Shown here one piece after another: positions 50,826 through 59,000 of a stretch of DNA of 64,000 nt (positions are counted from its first letter, which is position 1; each line of letters starts with the position of its first letter). The notes under the pieces were generated by a model, which did no database searches, had not been told where the DNA came from, and saw nothing but the letters and a program-made list of their open reading frames with translations. The position numbers and the translations under genes are program-made. Source of the stretch: Variovorax sp. PBL-H6 (GTDB lineage: Bacteria > Pseudomonadota > Gammaproteobacteria > Burkholderiales > Burkholderiaceae_C); NCBI RefSeq assembly GCF_901827155.1, contig NZ_LR594659.1, positions 2,170,001 through 2,234,000 of the forward strand, given 5' to 3'.

Positions 50826-51881
50826 TCAGCGCAAGGAGGCGTTGAGTTTTTCCAGCGCCGCGGCGCCCGGACACAAGTCGGCGGGCCCCAGCTGGTTGAG
50901 CGCGCGGGCGCTGGTGTTGAGTGCCGTGTGCAGGTCGGTGGCCAGCGGATCGACGTAGAGCAACCCGGTCACCACCTCGCCCATTGCCTGGTGCCGCTGC
51001 ATGTGCGCCATGGCAGCGTGGCGGTCGCCGGGGTCGTAGCCGGCATGCAGGCTGCGCAGCCGCAGCAGGGTGCCGTCGTGCTGGCGCACGTCCATCACCT
51101 CGCCCGGCGCCACGTCCGCGGTGATCGCCTCGCGTCCCTGGATGAAATCGATGCGGCTCACCGCCTCGTTGTGTTCGCGCACGTAGTCGTAGCTCTTCGT
51201 GCTTCCCGGATGGTTGTTGAAGGCTACGCAGGGGCTGATCACGTCGATGAAGGCGGCGCCGCCATGGCTGATGGCGCCCTTGATGAGCGGCACCAGCTGC
51301 GCCTTGTTGCCCGAGAAGCCACGCCCGACGTAGGTGGCGCCCAGCTGGAGCGCCATGGCGACGAGGTCTACCGGGCTGTCGGTGTTGATCGCGCCCTTCT
51401 TGCTCTTGGAGCCCTCGTCGGCAGTCGCGGAGAACTGCCCCTTGGTGAGGCCGTAGACGCCGTTGTTCTCGACGATGTAGGCCATGCGCACGCCGCGCCG
51501 CATGGCGTGGGCGAACTGGCCCAGGCCGATGGACGCCGAGTCGCCATCGCCGGAGACCCCGAGATAGAGCAGGTCGCGGTTGGCCAGGTTGGCGCCGGTG
51601 AGCACGCTGGGCATGCGGCCGTGCACGGTGTTGAAGCCGTGCGAGGCGCCAAGAAAGTAGTCCGGCGTCTTGGAGCTGCAGCCGATGCCCGAGAGCTTGG
51701 CGACGCGGTGCGGCTCGATGTCCAGCTCCCAGCAGGCCTCGATGATGGCCGCCGAGATCGAGTCGTGCCCGCAGCCGGCGCACAGCGTGGAGATCTTGCC
51801 CTCGTAGTCGCGCCGGGTATGGCCGACCTTGTTGGTGGCGAGGGTGGGATGCCTCAGCTTGGGCTTGGCGAGATAGGTCAT
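50826..51881 (-). CDS. korB: 2-oxoacid:ferredoxin oxidoreductase beta subunit (KorB-like)
   Basis: 351 residues. The thiamine diphosphate motif is SGDGDSASIGLGQF with the later ENNGVYGLTKGQFS. Cys residues in CAGCGHDS and GIGCSSKT provide ligands for the beta-subunit 4Fe-4S cluster. This subunit binds TPP and performs decarboxylation of a 2-oxoacid such as 2-oxoglutarate, passing electrons to ferredoxin. It overlaps korA by four bases (ATGA). Confidence 0.9.
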   Translation of the reverse strand: MTYLAKPKLRHPTLATNKVGHTRRDYEGKISTLCAGCGHDSISAAIIEACWELDIEPHRVAKLSGIGCSSKTPDYFLGASHGFNTVHGRMPSVLTGANLANRDLLYLGVSGDGDSASIGLGQFAHAMRRGVRMAYIVENNGVYGLTKGQFSATADEGSKSKKGAINTDSPVDLVAMALQLGATYVGRGFSGNKAQLVPLIKGAISHGGAAFIDVISPCVAFNNHPGSTKSYDYVREHNEAVSRIDFIQGREAITADVAPGEVMDVRQHDGTLLRLRSLHAGYDPGDRHAAMAHMQRHQAMGEVVTGLLYVDPLATDLHTALNTSARALNQLGPADLCPGAAALEKLNASLR

Positions 51882-53749
51882 TCGGATTCCTTCGTCACAT
51901 GCGCGGCGATGGCTTCGGTGACGAAGCGCGCCGTGATGGGCGTGCCGTCGAAATGCAGCACGCGCACCAGCCGGGCCGGGTCGATGTCGAGTTCGTTGAT
52001 CAGCAGGCTGCGCATCTGGGCGTCGCGGTTCTGCTCGACGACGAAGACCTGCCGGTGCTCGGCCAGGAACTGCACCACGCTTTGCGGAAAGGGAAAGGCG
52101 CGCAGGCGCATCGCATCGAGGTGGATGCCGCGGTCGTCGAGTGCGTCGAGCGCTTCGTGCATGGCCGGGCTGGTCGAGCCGAAATAGATCACGCCCAGGT
52201 CCGTGGCCTGTGCCGCTGCGCGCAGCACGGGCTGCGGCACCATCGTGGCGGCGGTCGCGAACTTCTTCAGCAGGCGCTCCATGTTGTAGATGTAGTCGGG
52301 CCCGCGCTCCGAGTAGCGTGCGTAGGCGTCGCGCGTGGTGCCGCGGGTGAAGAAGCTGCCCTTGGTCGGGTGCGTGCCGGGCAGGGTGCGCCAAGGAATG
52401 CCGTCGCCGTCCACGTCCTTGTAGCGGCCGAAATCGCGGCCGGCCTCCAACTCCTCGGCCGTCATGACCTTGCCGCGGTCATAGGTGCGGCTGTCGTCCC
52501 ATTCGAAGGGCGCGCACAGGCGCTGGTTCATGCCGATGTCGAGGTCGGTCATCAGGAACACGGGGGTCTGCAGACGATCGGCCAGGTCCAGCGCGGCGGC
52601 GGCATGCTCGAAGCATTCGTGCGGGTCCTCGGGGAACAGCAGCACGTGCTTGGTGTCGCCGTGCGACGCATAGGCGCAGCACAGGATGTCGGCCTGCTGG
52701 GTGCGGGTGGGCATGCCGGTGGAGGGCCCGCCGCGCTGCACGTTGATGAGGGTCACCGGGATCTCGGCGAAGTAGGCGAGCCCGATGAACTCCGTCATCA
52801 GCGAGATGCCGGGGCCCGAGGTCGCAGTGAAGGCGCGCGCGCCGTTCCATCCCGCGCCGACCACCATGCCGATGGAGGCCAGCTCGTCCTCGGCCTGCAC
52901 GATGGCGAAGCGGTTCTGGCCGGTGCCCGGGTCCACGCGAAACTTGGCGCAGTACTTCTGGAAGGCCTCTGCCACCGAGGAGGAGGGCGTGATCGGGTAC
53001 CAGGCGGCGACCGTGGCGCCGCCGTACACGCAGCCCAGCGCCGCGGCGCTGTTGCCGTCGACGAAGATGCGTTCGCCCACGCGGTCGGCACGCCGCACCT
53101 GCAGCCCCACGGTCTCGCGCAGGTGCTCGCGCGCGAAGTCGCAGCCCAGGTGCAGGGCTTGCACGTTGGAGGCGAGCAGCTTCTCCTTGCCCTTGTACTG
53201 CTCGCCGAGCAGCTTCTCGACCACCTGTGGCTCGATACCGAGCAGGACGGCGAGCGCGCCCACGTAGACGATGTTCTTGAACAGCTGCCGCTGCCGCGGG
53301 TCGTGATAGACCGCGTTGCAGATCTCGGTCAGCGGCATGCCGATCACGCGGATGTCGTCGCGGAACTTCGAGGGCGGCAGGGCGCGCGTGCTGTCGTAGA
53401 ACAGGTAGCCGCCGGGTTCGAGCTCCGCCACGTCGGCGTCCCAGGTCTGCGGGTTCATTGCCACCATCATGTCGGTGCCGCCGCGCCGTCCCATGTGACC
53501 CTGCTCGGAAACGCGCACTTCGTACCACGTCGGTAGGCCCTGGATGTTGCTCGGAAAAATGTTGCGCGGACTCACCGGCACGCCCATGCGCAGGATGGCC
53601 TTGGCGAACAGCTCGTTGGCCGAAGCGGAGCCCGAGCCGTTGACGTTGGCGAACTTGATGACGAAGTCGTTCACCGCTGCCATCGAAGGCACGGCCCCTG
53701 CGCTCGCCGGGGCAGCCGGCAGGCCCTTGGGCGGAAGCGTTGCGCTCAT
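51878..53749 (-). CDS. korA: 2-oxoacid:ferredoxin oxidoreductase alpha/gamma subunit (KorA-like)
   Basis: 623 residues. The gamma domain comes first (NVNGSGSASANELFAKAILR, EVRVSEQGHMGRRGG) and the alpha pyrimidine-binding domain second (YPITPSSSVAEAFQKYCAKF, then TSGPGISLMTEFIGLAYF). This gamma-alpha fusion is the normal KorA layout; the N-terminal about 20 residues are an extra low-complexity extension. It forms the enzyme with KorB; KorC-like flavoprotein precedes it and overlaps by four bases. Confidence 0.9.
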   Translation of the reverse strand: MSATLPPKGLPAAPASAGAVPSMAAVNDFVIKFANVNGSGSASANELFAKAILRMGVPVSPRNIFPSNIQGLPTWYEVRVSEQGHMGRRGGTDMMVAMNPQTWDADVAELEPGGYLFYDSTRALPPSKFRDDIRVIGMPLTEICNAVYHDPRQRQLFKNIVYVGALAVLLGIEPQVVEKLLGEQYKGKEKLLASNVQALHLGCDFAREHLRETVGLQVRRADRVGERIFVDGNSAAALGCVYGGATVAAWYPITPSSSVAEAFQKYCAKFRVDPGTGQNRFAIVQAEDELASIGMVVGAGWNGARAFTATSGPGISLMTEFIGLAYFAEIPVTLINVQRGGPSTGMPTRTQQADILCCAYASHGDTKHVLLFPEDPHECFEHAAAALDLADRLQTPVFLMTDLDIGMNQRLCAPFEWDDSRTYDRGKVMTAEELEAGRDFGRYKDVDGDGIPWRTLPGTHPTKGSFFTRGTTRDAYARYSERGPDYIYNMERLLKKFATAATMVPQPVLRAAAQATDLGVIYFGSTSPAMHEALDALDDRGIHLDAMRLRAFPFPQSVVQFLAEHRQVFVVEQNRDAQMRSLLINELDIDPARLVRVLHFDGTPITARFVTEAIAAHVTKESE

Positions 53750-55578
53750 GCCGGCACTCCCTGCTTCGGCGCGCGCCTCGCATCGCGGCTTCCCGGGCCC
53801 GCCTGCGTCGTTTTCAGCAGGAACTTCTGCATGTCCCAAGCCCCGGTGGGGCAGCGCTCCGCGCACAGGCCGCAATGCAGGCAGACGTCCTCGTCCTTGA
53901 CCATCACGCGGCCGGTCTTCAGCCCTCCCGACACGTACAGGTCCTGCGCCAGGTTGAGCGCGGGTGCCTTGAGCCGTTGCCGCAGATCCGGCTCCTGGCC
54001 GTTGGTGGTGAACGTGATGCAATCCATCGGGCAGATGTCCACGCAGGCATCGCATTCGATGCACGCCGGTTCCGTGAAGACGGTCTGCACATCGCAGTTG
54101 AGGCAGCGTTCGGCCTCCTTGAAGGCGGTGGCGGCGTCGAAGCCCAGCTCCACCTCGACCCGGATGCTGGCCAGCGCCGTCTCCGCCTTGGCCCAGGGGA
54201 CCTTGTAGCGCAGGTCGTTGGTGATGTCGTTGTCGTAGCTCCACTCGTGGATGCCCATCTTCTGCGACATCAGGTTGGTCATGGGGGCAGGGCGCTGCTG
54301 GATCGATTCGCCGTGCAGCAGCCGGTCGATCGACACCGCGGCCTCGTGCCCGTGGGCCACGGCCTCGATGATGTTCTTGGGCCCGAAGGCCGCATCGCCG
54401 CCGAAGAACACATTCGGGACGGTGGACTGGAAGGTGCTCTTGTCGAGCACCGGCATGCCCGACGGCCCGAAGGCGATGCCGCAGTCGCGATCGATCCAGG
54501 GGAAGGCGTTCTCCTGGCCCACGGCCACCAGCACGTCGTCGCACGCGAAGAACGCCTCGGGCTCGCCGGTGGGCACCAGCGAACGCCGGCCCTGTGCGTC
54601 GTACTGCGCGCGCACGATCTCGAAGCGCATTCCGACGAGCCTGCCGTTCTCGTGGACGAAGGCCTTGGGCACGTGGAAGTTGATGATGGGGATGCCCTCG
54701 TGCTGCGCATCCTCCTTCTCCCAGGGCGAAGCCTTCATTTCCTCGAAGCCGCTGCGCACGATCACCTTCACGTCGCTGCCGCCCAGCCGGCGCGCCGACC
54801 GGCAGCAGTCCATGGCCGTGTTGCCGCCGCCCAGCACGATCACGCGCCGGCCGATGCTGGTGATGTGGCCGAAAGAGACGGAGGCCAGCCAGTCGATGCC
54901 GATGTGGACGTTGGCTGCGGCCTCCCGACGGCCGGGCAGGTCGAGATCGCGTCCGCGGGGCGCGCCGCAGCCGACGAAGATCGCATCCCAGTCCTGCGCC
55001 ATCAGCGCCTTTATCGAGTCGATGCGCTCGCCGCTGCGGAATTCGACGCCGAGGTCCAGGATGTAGCCGGTCTCCTCGTCGATGACCGACTCGGGCAGGC
55101 GAAAGTGCGGGATCTGCGTGCGCATGAAGCCGCCGGCCTTGGCCTCCTCGTCGAACACCGTCACCTCGTAGCCCAGGGGTGCCAGGTCGCGCGCGACGGT
55201 GAGCGAGGCCGGCCCGGCGCCCACGCAGGCGATGCGCTTGCCGTTGCGTGGCTCGAGGGCCGGCATGCGCGCGCGCACGTCGCCCTTCATGTCGGCCGCG
55301 ACGCGCTTGAGCCTGCAGATCGCCACCGGCTCCGGCTTCTGTGAATTGCTTTCCTCCACCCGCCCGCGCCGGCAGGCCGGCTCGCAAGGCCGGTCGCAGG
55401 TGCGCCCGAGGATGCCGGGGAAGACGTTGGAGGCCCAGTTGACCATGTAGGCGTCGCTGTAGCGACGCTGCGCGATCAATCGGATGTACTCGGGGACGGG
55501 GGTGTGCGCCGGACAGGCGTACTGGCAATCGACGACTTTGTGAAAGTAGGCCGGGTTCGCGATATCGGTTCGCTGCAA
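53746..55578 (-). CDS. Iron-sulfur flavoprotein with GltD-like domain (KorC-like)
   Basis: 610 residues. N-terminal Cys clusters (CQYACPAHTPVPEYI, CDRPCEPACRR) as in GltD. An FAD site (CVGAGPASLTVARDLAPLGY) and an NAD(P)H site (VLGGGNTAMDCCRSARRLGG) follow. Two C-terminal 4Fe-4S motifs complete it (CIECDACVDICPMDC and CLHCGLCAERCP). The order KorC-KorA-KorB resembles the 2-oxoglutarate:ferredoxin oxidoreductase locus of Thauera, where the extra gene is proposed to connect ferredoxin and NAD(P)H. The start is a TTG at 55578 with GGAGACAAGC upstream, because the conserved N-terminus begins there and no ATG is available. Confidence 0.85.
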   Translation of the reverse strand: MQRTDIANPAYFHKVVDCQYACPAHTPVPEYIRLIAQRRYSDAYMVNWASNVFPGILGRTCDRPCEPACRRGRVEESNSQKPEPVAICRLKRVAADMKGDVRARMPALEPRNGKRIACVGAGPASLTVARDLAPLGYEVTVFDEEAKAGGFMRTQIPHFRLPESVIDEETGYILDLGVEFRSGERIDSIKALMAQDWDAIFVGCGAPRGRDLDLPGRREAAANVHIGIDWLASVSFGHITSIGRRVIVLGGGNTAMDCCRSARRLGGSDVKVIVRSGFEEMKASPWEKEDAQHEGIPIINFHVPKAFVHENGRLVGMRFEIVRAQYDAQGRRSLVPTGEPEAFFACDDVLVAVGQENAFPWIDRDCGIAFGPSGMPVLDKSTFQSTVPNVFFGGDAAFGPKNIIEAVAHGHEAAVSIDRLLHGESIQQRPAPMTNLMSQKMGIHEWSYDNDITNDLRYKVPWAKAETALASIRVEVELGFDAATAFKEAERCLNCDVQTVFTEPACIECDACVDICPMDCITFTTNGQEPDLRQRLKAPALNLAQDLYVSGGLKTGRVMVKDEDVCLHCGLCAERCPTGAWDMQKFLLKTTQAGPGSRDARRAPKQGVPA

Positions 55579-55834
55579 AGCTTGTCTCCTTGCTGCCGCC
55601 CGTGGCTCCTCGTGGGTGGGGCCGAAGCGGGCTTTTCCGGCAGTATGCGCCGCGTGCGGCCCGGACGGGGCTCGGTGAAAGCCCTCAGCAGGTCAGGGTC
55701 CCGCTTGGCCCCGGGGCGGCAAGGCGGTTCGCATCGCTTGTGCCGACCTACAGAACGGGAGGCTCTTCGGCGACGCCGTGCACCCGCCAAGGCATTAGGC
55801 TGCGATGCATTCAAACTGCACAGCCGGAGTGAAC

Positions 55835-56047
55835 ATGGGTGCCAACGCGATGGTCAAGGGAGAGGTGAATTACCGGGCCGGTGACGGTCCCATGATCCGG
55901 ATCCCCGAGGGGCCGGTGGAAGTGGAGCTGGCGGACGACAGCGCCGTGCTCAGCTGGGGAGACGCCGGTAACACGCAGAGCACCGCGTTGCCGATCGCCG
56001 AGTACGAGCGCTATGTGCGCGACGGCCTGATTGCGCTGAATACCTAG
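55835..56047 (+). CDS. Small hypothetical protein (70 aa)
   Basis: Acidic beta-strand-rich protein (VEVELADDSAVLSWGDAG, LPIAEYERYVRDGLIAL). No family name; small proteins of this shape are common in Burkholderiales. ATG 55835 is preceded by GGAGTGAAC; an earlier ATG at 55808 would add nine residues. Convergent with the autotransporter, 26 bases apart. Confidence 0.6.
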   Translation: MGANAMVKGEVNYRAGDGPMIRIPEGPVEVELADDSAVLSWGDAGNTQSTALPIAEYERYVRDGLIALNT

Positions 56048-56073
56048 CAGCGCGCCTGGGTTGCCAGCAGTTG

Positions 56074-59000
56074 TTACCAGCGCACCCGCAGCCCTGCCGA
56101 GGCGTTGAGCTGCGACTTGACGCGGGTGTCGCCGCCCGAGGCCCACAGCTTGCCGACCTCGCCGTAGAGGCTGGTCGATTCGCTCAGGCCCAGCGTGAAG
56201 CCTGTTGCCAGTTCGGTCGAAGTGCCGCCCCTGCTGCTGGCGATCGCGGTGCGGGCCGCCGGGTTGATGAAGCGGGTGACATCGTTGCCGCCCGGGGCAC
56301 GGTACAGGTTCACCCGCGCATAGGGTTGCAGGCGGCCTGCGCTCGTGGCGATGTCGCCCTTCACGCGCACACCCACGCGGGCGAGCCAGGTGGCATCGCG
56401 TTCCTGGTGCACGCGTGCGCCCGCAATGTCCACATCGTCGAGGTCCAGGCGCTGGTGCACCACTTGCACCTGCGGCTGGATCTGCCAGCCCTCGCCGAGC
56501 GAGAAGGACTGGCCGAGCTCCAGCGAGGCGCTCAGGCTGCTGGCCTTGCCTTTGGTCCGCAGAGTGGCCTGGGGCTTGACCTCGTAGCGGTGACGCCCCG
56601 CCTGCAGCACGCCGTCGACGTAGAAGCCGCTGGTATCGGTGTAGGTGGCGTAGCCACCCAGGTACTGGCTGCGCAGGTCGTTGCTGCCGACGGCGAGGTT
56701 GGCGATGCCCCGGGCGAAACCCTTGACCTGCATGTCGCCGTCGAGCTGGCCGACGTAGAGGCCGGCGTGCCAGTTGGCATTCGTCCACAGGTCGGTGCCG
56801 GCTTGCAGGCCACTCAGGCGCCCTTCGCTTTGCGGGCTGACGGTCCCGCCTTGCTGGATGTTCAGGCCGGTGCCGAGGACGCGGCCCCAGGCGCGGCGTT
56901 CGCCGGTGGCCGAGGCAGCGGTGGTCTGTGCGCCGGCAGCCGAGCGCACGTCGTCGTCGCCGAGGCGCTGGTGCAGGTTGCCGAGCATGGCCAGGTTGCC
57001 CTGGCGCAATTGCTCCGGCAGTGCTGCGAAGAGGGGCACTTCGGCGCGGTAGGTGGGCACCTGGATGGGGGCCGCAGAGGGAGCCGGCGGCAGCGAAGGC
57101 GTGCCGACAGGTGCCGGCGATGCCGGTGGGGCAGGCGGGGCCGCCGTTGACGGGGCTGACGGCGGTGCTGGAGGTGCTTGCGGGGCCGCTGGGGCAGGTG
57201 GAGCTGGTGGATTCGACGGTGCCGGAGGGCTTGGCGGTGCGGGCGGCGGCGGCGAGGGCGGCAGGACGATCGTGCTGGTGGAGCGCAAGTACCAGTTCTC
57301 TCCGGCGCCAGTGGCATCGCCCGCCTGCAGCCGGTATTCGTAGGCGCCCGCATCCACATGGCCGCCCTGCAGGGCGAAGGCGTCCTTCGTGCTCTGCGCA
57401 GTCGTCGTGGCCCCGTTGAGCGCACTGACCAGCTCGATGCCGTTCCCGGTAGTGAACGCACCCAGGCCGCCGAGGTTGACGACCTGCAGGGTCGTGCGCC
57501 CGCTGGCCACGGCAGCAGGGCTGCTCAGGACGAGCCGATCGCTGGCGCTGGCGCTGTCTGCGAGAAAGGTGCCCAGGCGCAGGAGTCCGTTGTTGCCCAC
57601 GAAGGGACCGGTGACGGTGAGGGTGGTGCCTGGCGCGCCGCCGATGAGGGAGACCGTGCCACCATTGGCGAGCGCTGCGATGCTTTGATTGAAGCCGGCA
57701 AGGTCCAGCGTGGCTCCCGGGTTGACGGTGTGCGACGAGGCTCCGCTGAAGCTGTTGGAAGCCCCGGCGCGCAGGGTGCCTTCGGTCACGGTCGTCGCGC
57801 CGGCGTAGGTGTTGGCGCTCGAGAGAATGAGCGTGCCGCTTCCCAGCTTGCTCAAGTCTCCAGGCCCCGCGATGGCGCCGGTGAGCGTGGCGGTGAAGGG
57901 GCCGGTGTCGATGGCCGGATCGACCGCGTTGGTGAAGACAATGGGATTGGCCAGGGCGAGCCGGTCAGCGGCAAAGCGCAGCGTGGTGCCCTCGTGCATG
58001 GCGAGCGCTCCCGTGCCGAGGGCGCTGTTGTGGGTGACGTCGATTCGGCCTTGCTTGAGGTCCGTGCCGCCGCTGTAGTCGTTCTCGCCGGTGAGAGCCA
58101 GCGTGCCCGCACCGCTTTTGACCAAAGCACCCGTGCCCGTCACGACGCCGCTCGCCGCGAGATCGGTGTCGGTCTGCAGGGTGCCTCCCTTCGCGCCGAG
58201 TTGGACATTTCGCCCGGTGGTGAAAGCGCGGGTGGTGCGCAAGGTACCGCCATCGAGGGTCAACAGGGCCGAGGGTTCGCCGAGGTGCCCGTCCGCGGAG
58301 ATGGACAGCGTGCCCGCCGCGACCGTGGTGTTGCCGCTGTAGGTATTGGTGCCGGAGAGCGTCAGCGTGCCGCCGCCGATCTTGAACAGATTGCCGCTGC
58401 CGCCGATGCGCTGGCTGACGGCACCATTGCCCGGCTCCTCGAAGACCAGCGTGCCGTTGTTGGTGATGCCGCTGCCGCCGCCCACCCCGGCCGCCGCCGT
58501 GTTCAGCAACACGCCGGCATCGATCACCGTCGTCCCGGTGTAGGTATTGGCTGCCTGATAGTCGACCCTGCCGCTGCCCCCGATCGTGACGCTGTCACCG
58601 CTGATGTTGCCGGCCAGCGTCAGGCTGCTGCCGTTGTTGCGGATCGTGTTGGCGCCGCCCGGGGCCAGGTTGATCGGGCCCGTCAGCCTGGCGTCGCCGC
58701 TGCTGTTGGCCAGCGTGCCTCCGTTCAGCTCGATGCGTTGCGCCACGCCGTACTGTCCGCCCAGGTCCAGCGTGCCGCCGGTGTTCACCGTCGCGATGAC
58801 GCTGGCGGCCCCGAGCGCGGCAGGACTGTTTTCCAGGCGCAGCGTGCCTGCGTCGATCGTGACCGATCCGGTGTTGGTGTTGTCCCGCGACAGTGTCATC
58901 GTCCCCGTCCCGACCTTGGTCAGTCCGCCGCTGCCCGACATCACGCCGCTGAAGAGCGTGCTGCTGTTGTCCCTCCCCGTCGTCAGCGTCCCGCTGCCCA

